Assembly (NCBI GenBank): GCA_036971715.1 | Contig: JAVHJL010000013.1 | Coordinates: 682,001 to 746,000 of the forward strand | DNA from: Arthrobotrys musiformis | Lineage: Eukaryota > Ascomycota > Orbiliomycetes > Orbiliales > Orbiliaceae | Direction of reading: 5' to 3' | DNA: 64,000 bases | Shown here: one piece after another, positions 34,347-46,994 of the stretch | How the letters are laid out: the number at the start of each line of letters is the position of its first letter | Numbering within the stretch: the stretch's first letter is position 1 | The notes under the pieces: generated by a model | What the model saw: the letters and a program-made list of their open reading frames with translations, nothing else | Told to the model about the DNA's origin: nothing | Databases searched by the model: none | Position numbers and translations under genes: made by a program

Positions 34347-37300
34347 TCAATTCGAATTGCCCCCGCCACCTGACCTGGGAGCGGATGTTGGCCTTGAGGA
34401 GTTCGAAGCCTGCAGCCCCCTTGACTTCACGTATTCCTCAAGTACTTCATACAATTCCTCTTTTCTCGCCGGCTTCGACAAAAAACGAGTCATTCCCACC
34501 TCTATACACCGCGCCCGTTCTTCTTCGGTAGTAGCGGCTGACATAGCTATTATAGGTAGTTGTCTTATAGAAGCCAGCGGGTGAGTTCGAACTCTACGGG
34601 CAAAAGTGTAGCCATCCTATCCGAGACTTAGCATTGGTCATTTTTAATCTTGGGAAAATCGTCTTACCATAACGGGCATTCGGCAATCGGTCAATACTAA
34701 ATGAGGAAGTGTCCCATTTCTTGCCATTTCTTCAAGCTTTTCGAGTCCGATTTGGCCGTTATTCGCCGTAGTAACTTGACACCCGCCCCCTTGTAAGTGC
34801 CGTATAAATACCGTGCGTACAACGTGGTCGTCATCGATAAGGAGAACCTTAATGGGCAGTTCGCTCCGAACAGGCTCACCCCGGGCATCGACCATAGCTG
34901 AGCTCCCACTCCTCGGGTGGTCAGGTGGCGGCATCAACGTTGCTGAAGCTCGTTGTAGGTTTGAATTTCCTGACAGGAATTGAGAGTTGTGCAGCTGGGC
35001 AGCCCCTACACGAGGAGAGGGGGCGGGGCTGACGGACCCGACGGATGAACCCTCCTCGTCAAGTTTTTTCATATTGCGCTCGAGCTCAAAACGGAAGCGG
35101 TTCATGGCATTGCTGCTTTCGCTGTCTTGGGTAGGGTCTACAGGTTTAATTTTGCGGCCGTCGTACCGTTGGAATGGAATTGTGAACCATGCGACGCACC
35201 CAGGGCCGCCTTTGCTTCGTTCCAGTGCGATTTCTCCTTGCATAAGCTCGACCAACTATAAGCTCAATTAGAATATTTCTTCCTCTCCCTTTTGACGAAG
35301 GATAAGAGGGGTATTTACCTCTTTAGATATCGAAAGCCCCAATCCCGTGCCTCCAAACCTCGCGCTTGTGGTATGATCAGCTTGGCTGAAGGGTAAGAAT
35401 ATCTTCTTCAAAGCCTCATCTGATATCCCCACACCACTGTCTTCCACGATAAATTTTATTCGTATTCTATCCGGGTTTAGTTGTTCCCTATCTCTCATGG
35501 TGATCATTCGGATATATCCATCCGACGTAAATTTAAAGGCCTGCAAAGAGACACAACATTAGCCACGCCGAGCGAGAGAATGGTTCGAAAACCGAAATAC
35601 TACGGACATTCCCCATGAGGTTCGTCAAAATTTGCCGGACTCTCCCTTGATCCCCAATTACTAAGTAGTCTGATTCGTCGAGAATACTGATGTGGTCGAA
35701 AATTAGGCCCTTTTGGCCAGTAGTGACTTTGAACATGGTGATTATTTCGGTCAGAAGGATACTTAGGTCAAATGCGCTGTTCGTTATCGTCATCTTCTTC
35801 GCTTCTATTTTAGATAGGTCAAGAATATCGGAAATGATTGCTTTCAAGGCATTGGCGCTTCGATTTATGTTTGTCGTGAACTCCCTTTGCTGGCCCTCTG
35901 CAAATTGTTAGAATATACCATCGTTATAGATTCTCCGAAGCCCACGAACCAAGTTGTGAATCCAGCAAAACCTCGGACATCCCGATAATTTGAGATATGG
36001 GGCTATATGTATCACTTGTCAGAATCGTATTCGAGTTTCCTGATTTTCATGAAACGTACGTTCGAATCTCGTGCGAAGCATTCGCTAGAAAGGTGCTCTT
36101 CAACTGGGATTCCTTGACAGCTGCTGACTCCCTTTCTTCAAGCTGCTCCTTTTCTTTATCGGCAACGTATCTAGCCGTAACATCTGCCGCAATCAGCACG
36201 ACCGCATCAACGGGGCCCCCCTTTGTCGGCGAGACATTCTCTAGCTTCCCAGCTGCGGGTACGGTCCTAGCTCCGTCAGGTGTAAACCGACAGCGAAACC
36301 ATTTCCCTTTCATCTCGATTTCCGCCGTAAGATCAGGCCCGATAAGCTCTCCTTGTTTAGTCAACAGTCGTTCAACAGGTTCGGTAAAAGCGTCGTGCCC
36401 TTTGAACGCCTCCAGGAAGTTGGCCCCAACCGCGAGTTTGTCGCCGACGGGGAATATCATCCGGCCATGTAGAGCCGATATTCGCCTGTCCGGAGTGTTT
36501 TCGATTGTCATTACACAAAGCTGGCTGCTGTGGATTATCTGAGACAATTGATTTTGTAGCCTAAGCTGTTCTTCCACGGCTTCTATTTCTATGTTTGGGG
36601 GTGGTAAGTATGTCTCCAACATGCCATGGTAAACGCCCAGAAGCGCATCGCGACTTACGCTCGTTTACATCAGTTAAGGTCCCGTACCTAGAGTTTGTTA
36701 ACCGGTCATTCTTGTATTAGGGAATGTATAGCTTAAACTTACCAATTAGACACTTTCCCTTGGTCGTCGAAGCAACAATCCGCCTTGTATGCTCGTCTGT
36801 CAGCTCACCAATCCTATGGTTTAGGAGCGTAAACCCTTACCCGACATAACATCCAACGATAATCGCCTTTCGAATCCCTACACCTGAATTGGACTTGTAC
36901 TTGAGTCTCTGACGCGACCGCATGTTTCCACGCATCTTCTACAGCGACTTGGTCCTCCTGTTCACCACAAAAACGCCCAGACGTAAGATAGTTGAAAAAA
37001 ATATTAAGCGATGGAGGATGATGGAAATTCTCACAGGGTGACAGATGCTCCAAAAAGGATTATTATATCTGCTGCTTATTTGCTCGATTTGCGATTTGCG
37101 ATATCCAGTGTAATCGTACCAACGTTTGTTGAAATATTCGGGTTCAATGTTCGATGTAAGGGCAAACATCTGAAATACAATTAGTTCGACAGCAAAAAAA
37201 AAAAAGAGAGAGAAATGATCGAGCCATACAATCTGTGGGATAGAGTCACATATCCTCTCAAATTTCTCTTCGCCCTTCTTCTGCCAGCTGGTTTCGTCTT

Positions 37301-38109
37301 TCAGCCATACAACTAGATTTTTCGATATATGTTAGCTTCTGTTGGAGACAACGCAAAACGGGCGACAGGCCGCTAGCCGGAAAATTCTCGTGAGTCGGCC
37401 GTCGGGACAGACGAAATCATAAGGAGGACGCACTTCCAGCTATTAGGTTACCACTGTCGTCTTTTATGGGCTCTCCCCCTAGTTCTATGATCTTAGGCGC
37501 ACCAGTCGGATCGCGGTACCCAATTGTCTGCCTTACGATCACCCCTTCCGTGAGCAGTGTATAGATACCCCATTTCTCAAACGGAATCTCCGCAGAAAAG
37601 TCAGGTTCGTACACCTTCCACCGCTCTTTCAACCAGTCGATACCTTTTCCAACTTCAGGCGTGCTATCGCCGAGTAGAGCTTCTGCCGCCTTGTTGGTCA
37701 CAAGAAGGTTGCCGTCAATTGAAAGACAAAATATAACAAGCTCGTGCAAATGGTCGAGAATCTTGTCCTTCATGAGCATCAGCTTAGGGACTGCCTTTGT
37801 CACCGATTTCTCGGCTTCTATGGCCGTTTCCAAAGGTATGAGACATAAACTGCTGAATAATGTCCCTGATGATGTCTTTATTAAAGAAGCCTCTATCCGG
37901 ACAGGTGTATTTGGTTTGGGGTGGCTGGCACTGGTGGCCGCCTCTACACAATTATGAGAGGCATTGCCGCGCTTCAGCTCTTCTCGAGCATTCGCGAGCA
38001 CCTGATCAAGTTTGATCAATCTGTGAAATTTCAGAAGCATTAGAACGAATTGGTGGTTTTGAGCGGAAAGCTGGAAAGAAAAAAAAAAGCAAGGGTTGGA
38101 AGGCCATTG

Positions 38110-38149
<40 letters not shown>

Positions 38150-38428
38150 ACCGCGTGTTAAAGAGATGTAGTGACTCGATACTTACCCGTGGGCGCCCTG
38201 GTTCGGAAACACTAAAGGTAGCTCCTTTAGCTTGCGAGACAATCCATTGGCTGGTAAGACTGCGGATGGTGATGACGAAGGGAATAGAAACCGTTTGGCA
38301 GCATTGTTCATTCCTAGGATACCATCGTTCGAGTCTACAATGAGTAGCCGAGCAGGGCTTTGGATGAAAGATAGTGATTGAAGTCCTAGTTCCGCAAGGT
38401 CGTTCATATATTCCCTTGATGTATCCAT
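34347..38428 (-). CDS. Hybrid histidine kinase with PAS domains and C-terminal receiver
   Basis: Two-component sensor kinase of the fungal hybrid class, 1061 aa in 13 exons. Introns: 34617-34667, 35256-35318, 35541-35607, 35898-35949, 36003-36059, 36589-36658, 36688-36742, 36784-36840, 36958-37034, 37170-37229, 37313-37433, 38021-38186. Order: PAS-like region near the N-terminus, PAS at about 165-295, PAS/PAC at about 290-412 (WYDYTGY to NWYGTLTDVNE), a further PAS-like region to about 545, then HisKA with HEIRTP (His584). The ATPase has N702 (NLMGN), D736 (VEDSGVG) and GGTGLGLS. The receiver has IDDD, phospho-acceptor D966 (LTDCRMP) and K1020 (FLSKP). The fungal class is not assigned. Exon 6 (41 nt) and exon 7 (29 nt) were joined to restore the PAC motif. 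An upstream exon is possible, since an acceptor-like TACAG precedes the chosen ATG. Confidence 0.9.
38112..38144. repeat. (GT)16 microsatellite inside intron 1 of the kinase gene
   Basis: A perfect GT run of 33 bases on the plus strand, (CA) on the coding strand, within the 166-nt first intron. It is likely length-variable. Confidence 0.97.
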
Positions 38429-40913
38429 AACGGTTGAATTCCCCTGTAGGCGGGCAAAGACAATTTGCCACTGGACAAAAGAGAGGCCGTAGTGGAAGAT
38501 TTATTCAGGGTGGATGCTCAAATTCAGGGTCGCGATTTGAAAAGTCAAACGGACATGACCGCTACTGTATTGTGGGGAACGACGTGGAAAGGGGAATACA
38601 CTTGCGAGCGGATCGAAATCGGGCAATCGAATGAACTGGCGACAAGTCAACTGCTTTCGTATCCTTCTGCATGTAAGCAGAGTAGTGTGCAGTAGTTTTG
38701 ACAGGCTGTTCTGCTTCGTCGTCGTCAGAGGGCCGTTTCGAAAATGTGATATAATCAAGAAGGTTGAATATTTTGTTCTTCCAGGGGTTTTGGCTTCGTC
38801 TCTTGTCGGTCTACGACGATGGATTAGAATAAAAGAAGGTTCCTATGAGGGGTAGTCCGACGCAAATAACGAGAGAACGAGAGACCAGGAGGGGAAACGA
38901 GTGTTAACTAATATGGCCAACGACAAGCTCAGCTCGCAGAGGTTTAAAAGTAAATAAAGGTAGAGCGATAGACGAAGAAGTTCGATAAAGCAGGCGGCAA
39001 GTTGAAGATAAAGAAACAGCAAAGCTAAAGGGAGCCCTTCGTCTTGCACGAAGATCGAAGGTGAAGGCACGAAAAGCGAGGCTCGCCACAGCCCTATCAC
39101 AGGAAACCTATGACCAGAGGCAATGCCGCAAATGACGACCCCTAGGCAGACGGTGTTTCTGTTTCTCTGTTAGTTAGAAGATGTTAGGTCTGTATGTACT
39201 TCGACTAGCTTCGTTATTAGCTTTTGCTATACCCTTTCCTTGCCCGCGGAATATTCGGGATGAGCTTGACGAGTTGGTCAATGTATGAATCTTAGTTTCC
39301 AGTCTTAGCTTTTTTGGCAATCAAGACAATTATGGACCTCCAAGTAGCCGAGCAGCATACCCCAGCAATAGGTACAGACTAGGGTCGAGGGAGCAGGCAA
39401 TAGGGTTGGGCGGTTGGTCCGGTCGAGTAACCTTTACAACAACCGCCCCGAATTTGCGAGACTTCTCTTCAAAGCTCCGAAATAAATATTATAATTAGAA
39501 CGAGGTAGGTTGAAAACCCTCAATCCCAATTGATGCAAATGAAGATAGTCAATAGAGGAAACGATCTTCCTCGCCGAAAGGTCCAAGGGGCGTGGGGAGA
39601 GGGAGAGGGGGTGCAGGGTTGCCCTCTGTTTAATTTTTTTTGCATTGCTGGCCATGGCGTGGTGCCCGCTGTGGCCACAAGAAAGAGCGGGTTAGGACCT
39701 ACAGAAAGATGTATATGCGGACCCCCCCAGCTGGGAAGAACAATGTATAATGATGATGCAAAACAGCCGTCTTGCGTCAACGGCGTTCGACAGCTGAGGT
39801 TAGGTGGTGTGTGACAGTCGACAGTGGTTTTGTGGCTTTCGGGTGCTATTATCAAAAGCCTATTAGACGAGAGGGGTTGGGGGGGACGAAGACCGACAAC
39901 AGAGGAGAATAGGACAATAACGAAGCTAGCTTGACAAGCAAGGCCCAGGAGGACACTATACCATGTAGGTAAAATCTCTGCTCAGAGTGGAGACCCTTTG
40001 AATGAATCCTTCCGGGGAGCGCTCTGACCTGATCTTGTCCTGTTGAGCACTTGGGAACAGTCACCGAGGCTTCTGAGCAGCTCAATGGGAAGAGTCGGTT
40101 GATAGTTCCTGACAAAGGACCTGTAGGCACGTATGTATATACTACCTGTGAACTATAACAGAGAACAGGGGGCTATCGAGCAGAAGTGAAAAGGTTAGTG
40201 CATGGAGCGCTTGTCTGGGACCAGGAATGCATATTGCAGCAAGCAGGCGGGCGTATCAAACCTGTTATCAAGGGTTGATGACAGCTACCAACAGACCCGA
40301 AGACAGTGAAGTGTCTTTCTTTTTCTTTGCTTTTTGAAGTCAATATTGCCTGACAAGTCACTTCAGCCAGAGCCACTAAAGCTTGGTGTCCTTTTTTTTT
40401 TTCCGTGCTCCGGTGAGGGTATTTCGATGGGGGGAAGAATTCGAAGGGCGGATATGCCCTTGTGCACAATGTCCACCAGACCAGAACTGTGGGATCTCGT
40501 TAGTGGGAAAAAACGTGGAGAAATCGGGTGAAGCGAGTCAAATTGGATTCGAATTCTACCACAGCCAAGTCTGCTAGCAGCACAGGCATGCACATGTATG
40601 TAAGGAAGTAGTACCGGTATGTATCAACAAACCTCACCGACACAGCACTAATCTACCATATGGAGCTAAAAGCTAACCAATATCGACTGACTGTCTGTGT
40701 AGATATGCGCACTGATGCACAGACAATGAGGTTTGAAAGCAGATTCATATATTCAAAAGCAGGCTATATCTCCCCGAACCGGGTAATCCGCTTTCTTCGC
40801 AACCTGATTTAAAAAAAACCGTTCACCCACCTTAACTTTTGGGTCCGGGTCCTGTGATGACAAGGGACACCAAGACTTCCTTTCGGATCGAATCGAGGAG
40901 AGTCAAAGTGGAC

Positions 40914-41008
40914 AAAAAAAAAAAAAAAAAAAAAAAGGTATGGACGGCAGGGTCGAATAGAACGGATGTAAGTGGGGAAATAACAATCGAATGAAGTTCT
41001 CAAGCGAC

Positions 41009-41039
<31 letters not shown>
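40914..41039. repeat. Two long A homopolymers 75 bp apart
   Basis: 23 A (40914-40936) and 28 A (41012-41039) on the plus strand. No target-site duplication was found that would mark a retroposed copy. Confidence 0.9.
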
Positions 41040-44000
41040 TGCAACTACAAAAGGAGAGGAACCAGGTTGCAATTGCGGGGAGTTGACCTCGATACTCACA
41101 AACAAATTACAATTTAAAATTGTGACAAGATCGATTATTCCATATGCGATACCATCATCGGCTAACAATAGCAGGGACGGAACGGGCGCGGCAGGTTGGC
41201 TATCAACAGCTAAGAATATCCGACCTCGAAAAATAAAATTGCTTCCAAAGACATATTACATGATGGCGATGATTATAAATGATGATGACGATGATGTCGT
41301 TTGCGATTTTAACATCGGCAGCTCAGGGTCCGCACATTATACTGCCCAGGGGGCGGAAATCATCTTAATTTCGGGGCACGGTCAAGACATTTAACGTCAA
41401 CGGGAAGCTCTCTCCAAATAATGTCAACCCAGCAATGCAAGGCCCCGACGGGGACCACGGCACAAGAATACGGCTTCCACTCTCCACCAACGCCTTCAAG
41501 TCTTTTGGCTATTTTTGTTTTAATTTTTGGTGGTAATTTTCTCTTGGAATTACGAAATTTCGGCATCGACATCGACAATACACAACAGCAGCAGGTGGAT
41601 CACGAACTTGCCCGGAAATTATCAATTGGAATATCCTGCGGCTAGGTCAGAGCAAGTCCACGCCGGCGGCGGTTCCACAGAATTGGAAATGAACATTCAA
41701 ATCTCCGGGAATGCAAGACCTGCGGTTAGCTGCACAATTCCACCAAGGCAAGTAAGCACCCCCAAAAACGTTTTTGCTGACCTTAGTTCCAGGGTTTGCG
41801 CGGACACCCAGTGACCAAGTTTAAAATTGCAAAAGCTTCCCCCCAGTTGTTAGCCATGGTGGGGATTGCTGCCACCCGTGCTCTCCTGAGAGACAACTCT
41901 TGCCGGGCCTACTGCTCCGCACGTGTGCATGTTCTAACTTCATGAAAGAACAAAGCTACGAAAAGAAGCTGCACCTTAAGATTTGGGTGCGTCTAATTGC
42001 CCGCAATTAGGTTTTCAGCCAGCCACCAGCGTAACCGGACAGCACATGTCTTCCCCACCCCGTCTTGATGATAGGTATCGATTAAGACAACCCCTGCACG
42101 CCCATGACGTCCAGGTCCACTTTCGGGCGGCAGCGTTGCTTGGATGAAAAAAGCAACCGGCACAAATACCTGATATTTCAGCATTTCAGTGAGTGGGAAT
42201 TCCTCACCTCCAAACTCCAATTTAAAGGCGGTGTTCAGAACTGCGAAGACAGCTGTTCTTCATCCTCATGTGCTCGTCCCCATCGTACGCTACGAACTAA
42301 ACGGGAAAGTTGTCCAACTTTAATTGATGCGATATGAATTTGATGGATCCAAGCCATGGAGCTAATCGCGCTGGCATCAGCGAACCAGAGGCCGCCGGAT
42401 GTTGACAATTTTCGAGGCTTGCATTGGAAGACATCAAAAAAGCAACCGGTTTTAGTTACCGGGTCCACCGTGCCGGGAGGAATAAAATGTGGAATAAGAT
42501 GTCTATCAGGCAATTCGAGCCTGTTATGTTCCTTTCATGAGCTCCACTAGAAATGCACCCATCGACGAGCCGTTCATTGCAGTGCAGTGCAGCCATGGAA
42601 AAAAAAAAAAAAAAGACGCTTTCTCTTTACCTTCCTTGTGCCAAAATTCAGCAAAACTGCCAGATCCAAAGACCAGATTTTAATTCAAATAACGATCTCA
42701 GTGGCGCTCGGAACTAGCCCCATTAAGTTAAACAGTGCGAGAAACTCCAATGAGAAATTCTCCTCGCTTTGGCCCTTTTCTACAGCGACAAGAAGCGCCA
42801 CATATATCATTGTATCGACCTCCACGCAACACAAACCTAATCTCCACTCCGCTTTGGTCGCCTCGACGATACGATTCGATAACCGGAGCTGCCAATTTTC
42901 TTCTAGAATGGAGATTTGGTGCTATAAGATCGTTGTTATTCCTACCCGATGGACCCATTTTCGCCTTCTCTTATTATTATTATTATTATTTTTGCTTCTG
43001 CCCCGCATCGTCACCGTGAATGCGAAAGAGTTTGTTTCTTCCTCCCGGTATCGATTATCATGGTCATTTATGCATATATGCAGAATCGAATTAAAAGCAT
43101 GCCATGTCCATATGAATTATGAGGTCCCAAAGAGCCTCTTCCACAGACTGGATTTCAGCAGCTCTCGCTGATAGTACTGTCGATCAATATAGCCAAGCTG
43201 ACAAGCACTGAGCAATTTGCTAATTTAACACCCTTGCACAGAACTTGATGGAAGAATCTTGGAGGATGTCGAGCCAAAAGCTTCCATCATGACGCAGGGA
43301 CCTGACTTGCTAATCACAACCTCCCGCCCTCTTTCCATTCACAGGCTACACCGAATGGCATCTTTACAACATCTTTCGCACTTGTCTTTTGCAGAATAAG
43401 TTGGGCAAGGCTGATTGATCAACGGAAGTTACAGTTTGCGACTAATCCCATTTCCCCTTCTTTCCACGCTGGCTCCTTCCCATGATTCGCCGATTTATTT
43501 CGTTTTTCGAAATTTCCTGTCCCCGCGCGCAGAACCATTCCAACCTGCCCGTCACCGGGGAAGCTAGTCCAAGGTTCTTGCATTACCGCTAACCGATTTA
43601 GGTAACTAATCCTGTCGATCACTTTCTCGAATCTTGATATTGCATTGGGCAAGCAGTTTATAATGGCACAGTGCAGTGTACCGTATGTACCGGCTCTTAC
43701 CTGGCCCTGTGCACCTGCTTGCATACCTGTGCAAAAGCTCGAGCCGCTTTAAATGCACTCACCAATATTGTTATTCCTGTGTGCGCAACGATGGGACCGG
43801 ACCTTCCCTCTTTTTTTTTCTTTCCTTGATATTTCATCAAGCCCCCGCCCAGATTGGTTTTCTGGGGAGAAAGTCAACTCGACGGCGTTTGCAGGGCATT
43901 TTATTACATATATTTCGTCTGCGCCTTCCCAGGTGTTTGTCTTAGACGGTTCTCACACTCTCGAGCTCGCACTTTGCAGCTGTCTCACCCGCTCTCTCTC

Positions 44001-44965
44001 TCTCTCATTTTGACAAAAGGTCAGGAGGACAAGTTCGATTCGATACCGGGACATCTATAAAATCCCCGAATCAGCGATGCAGCCGCCAATTTGACGGCTC
44101 TGGGCGCGAGAAAATAGCAAGATCGCCCCTGTGGACCTTGAAAAGTGACCATCTGTAAAATGAGGACAATATCCAAGGAAATTCCAGTTCCTGGCCAGTT
44201 GTAAATTTAAGGTAAAAATCACATTCCTCCCTTGCCACCATGCAAAGCACGAATGCCAATATGCATAGTTAGTTTGTGAAAACTAATGTTATAATGATCA
44301 CCAGTGCATAAAAAACTCGAAGAACGGGATAGCTATATTCAGAAACGTCTGCCACGGCAGATACTGCAGACATCTTTTATGCATTTCCTAACCCGGGATC
44401 TAAATTAGGCAAATCCGAAATCCTCTTCCAGAAATTCTGCAGATCATAAAGTTCTGGACGCGCCGGTGCCCCCATCCTCGCAAGATTGTTCCTGAACTGC
44501 AGTTGATTGTTACGTTTTACATCTGCCCGCCTTGTATTCCAACTTTTGACAGGCAAATAAGAATGAATGAGTGAAATGCATTTTGTGTTCAAGATTGACC
44601 TCGCCTTGACTTCCTTCCTTCCATATTGCGCCGAACTGTAGTTCCCCTGGCGAGGCGAGCGAACGCCCAATTAATATGTCCAAGACATACATGTAATATC
44701 ATACAATATAACGAACGGTGTAAATCCGATAACCCGAGTTCCCCCCTGGTCGATGACGTCGCAAGACAATTCCAATGACACAAAAAAATGGCCATGGGAT
44801 CCCTTCCGAGGATCTTATTGTCTTATCTCGTCCTCATGCTACCTCCTGACATTGAAAAAAAAAAAAAACAAAGTGGCTACCTCCGCCCCGATATCTGGAG
44901 TGTCTGGGTAATCTTGTGTAGCATCGTGTACGTACGACTGTCTTACCATCTTTTTGTTCCCAAGA

Positions 44966-44981
44966 TTGGTCTCGTACCCAA
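44966..44981 (-). repeat. Divergent copy of the dispersed 16-nt word
   Basis: TTGGTCTCGTACCCAA matches the reverse complement of the 16-nt word at 14 of 16 positions. The two outer bases differ together and keep the end pairing. Confidence 0.4.
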
Positions 44982-45254
44982 GGCCGAAGATTTGGTTTAA
45001 TTAAGATTATATCATCTTTTTCCGTGGAGCTTTATTAGCCCGATAAAGTCCGGAGTCTTTCTTATTAACTTTTTTCCTCGCTAGCGCTTGCTAGCTTGAA
45101 TATGGAAATGATATGCCCCGTCAAGAGCTTTCCGGTTCCGGTGTGCACGTGATATCCCGCCTTTCCCAGCCAATCGTCCGAGGTTGGCTTGATTTTCTCT
45201 TGAATTCCCTAATCGGGTAAGGTAATTAGACGTGTTTTTGTGTTTCCATCGACA

Positions 45255-45260
45255 ACGCGT
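45255..45260. promoter_or_regulatory. MluI cell-cycle box upstream of ECO1
   Basis: Exact ACGCGT (within CAACGCGTTTT) 158 bp before the ECO1 ATG. Candidate MBF site. Confidence 0.65.
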
Positions 45261-45285
45261 TTTCCACTGCGAACGATATCCCTCA

Positions 45286-45291
45286 ACGCGT
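45286..45291. promoter_or_regulatory. Second MluI cell-cycle box upstream of ECO1
   Basis: Exact ACGCGT, again in the context CAACGCGTTTT, 127 bp before the ATG and 31 bp (three helical turns) from the first box. Confidence 0.65.
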
Positions 45292-45417
45292 TTTTTTGTT
45301 TGTTGTAGAGCCTCATTCTCGGTCTCCATAGCTATTAGCCAACTACGAAACCCGTCACCATCAATCACCGTATCAACAGAGAACCGGTAAACCCCTCCGT
45401 TCCTCTTGAAGATACAA

Positions 45418-46994
45418 ATGTCCTCTTCTTCTATAGCTCGTATACGAAAACGACCGGTTGCTACCTACTCCAAGAAGACACGGACGTACCTCGGTTCTGA
45501 TTCCGTGGATGACGATATCAATAATCACCACGGGCACGGTTTAAAACGGGCACGGATAGCTGAGCCTGGTGATGATGGAAATGAAGATGCAAGCTCTGTC
45601 AACAGCGACAAAGATGGATCGGTAGAAACCACAGAACCCGAATCGGCAACGGGGACATCAGTAGCCGAAGACGATGACGATGGCACAAATACCGAGGAAG
45701 GGCCAGTGCTTTCAATACCGTCGTCGAAGATGGATTCTAAAGTCCAGACATCAAAGGGCGATACTACATCCTCTATATCTACAAAACACACAGGATTCAC
45801 TATCTCTACCCGTCGGAAACCCCTTTTCAAACGACACATCGCAAAGAAGACATCAGATAATCCCTCCTCATCTCCTCAATCGACATCGTCAACATCCTCT
45901 TGTACACAATCTTCCAGCTCTACGATATCATCGGCAGCTAAACCTCCAAAACCAAAGCTAGTCCAGATGCAAATCGACCTAGACGGTATCGGAGCTCCGA
46001 AGATATCTTGCAAGGAGTGTGGGATGCAGTATGTACCATCTGCAGATGAAGATGCAAAACTGCATAAACGCTATCACGCCCAAATCGTAGAAGGGTTGGA
46101 GTTCGGTACGGCAAAAGGGAAGGTCGTTTGGGAAAGCAAAATGGAGAATAAAGACGTTAGGAAGAGGCGCGGTTCCGCTAGCGGGAAGAAGGATGGAGGG
46201 AAAACTGGGGCGACAACTGCCACTGGTACAACAACAGGGGAGAAGGAGAATTTAACACCTATAACACGATTTTTTGCATCAGGAAGGGGAGACAAAACCG
46301 CCAATGGGAAGAAGATATTGGTGGAACGGGCATCTCTATCTTCACCTACTTCGACTTGTCACATCGTCGAGATCACACGGCGAAGCACGCCGACTGAAAA
46401 GAAGAAGGCGATGGAGTTCCTACGGTTCGCGAACAAGGAGCTATCTGCGCAGGAAGTTGCGGAGAGTGTACTGTGGGGCTCTTCTACTTCCGGATCTGTA
46501 GATGGAGAGATAGAAAAAGGGGAGCAGTTTAAAATATACTTATATCTGGAAGGTACGAAGTGTGTGGGGTTATGTCTTGCAGAGAAGATTAAAGAGGCGC
46601 AGTGGGCTACGACTAAGGAAGGAGGTGCGTCGATAAGCTGCTCTTTAGATATTAGGTGTGTATACCTCATGATTTAACCTTGGCAAAAAGTTAGCTGCTA
46701 ACGACTTTGATAAATAGTGAGACAAAGCGGCCAGCACTGCTTGGTATCTCCCGCATTTGGACATGCCCAAAGCACAGAAGGCACGGGATTGCATCTAGGC
46801 TTGTCAATTCCGCAGTCGAAAGTTTTGTATATGGAATGAAGGTAGAAGCTGAGATGGTGGCATTCAGTCAGCCGACGGATTCCGGGGCATGGTTTGCGCT
46901 GGGGTGGGTAGCCGCACAGACGGCTGGAGACAGTTCTCAGGAAGGAGCCGCCCCAGATGAGAAGGGTTTTTTGGTTTACTTAGATGGCGTTTAA
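45418..46994 (+). CDS. ECO1: N-acetyltransferase ECO1, sister-chromatid cohesion establishment
   Basis: Acetylates the cohesin subunit Smc3 during S phase so that cohesion is established at replication forks. Two exons (45418-46655 and 46718-46994; intron with GCTAAC branch point) give 504 aa. The Ser/Thr- and acid-rich N-terminus is followed by the family's single zinc finger, C198/C201/H216/H220 (SCKECGMQY...HKRYH). The acetyltransferase domain follows, with ISRIWTCPKHRRHGIASRL (acetyl-CoA loop at about 423-441) and VAFSQPTDSGAWFALGW near the end. Residues 279-286 (LTPITRFF) resemble a PCNA-binding PIP box without the leading Gln. The start is the first ATG; a TTG 12 nt upstream is in frame but not needed. 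It is longer than yeast Eco1 (281 aa) because of the N-terminal region, as is usual in filamentous fungi. Confidence 0.94.

Larger units (their letters stand above)
38429..45417. other. 7 kb without a supportable gene between the kinase and ECO1
   Basis: Frames up to 194 codons occur (42587-43171), but they run through homopolymers and lack domains. Two long A tracts lie at 40914-40936 (23 A) and 41012-41039 (28 A), with others near 42599 and 44859. The kinase promoter and any upstream exon should be near 38.4-40.6 kb. Further upstream, the 42.6-44.1 kb part is pyrimidine-rich on the plus strand. A long untranslated leader or non-coding RNA is possible but not shown. Confidence 0.5.

Noticed and set aside
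38501..38758. Minus-strand frame upstream of the kinase start as a possible first exon
   Set aside because: It is in a frame that cannot be joined with confidence. I kept the ATG at 38428 and only noted the acceptor-like TACAG upstream.
40914..41039. A tracts as the tail of a processed retrogene or SINE
   Set aside because: No coding or Pol III box sequence before the tails and no target-site duplications.
42587..43171. 194-codon plus-strand open frame
   Set aside because: Begins in a Lys homopolymer encoded by an A tract and runs through a Leu run from TTATTA repeats; no domain, no splice partners, low complexity.
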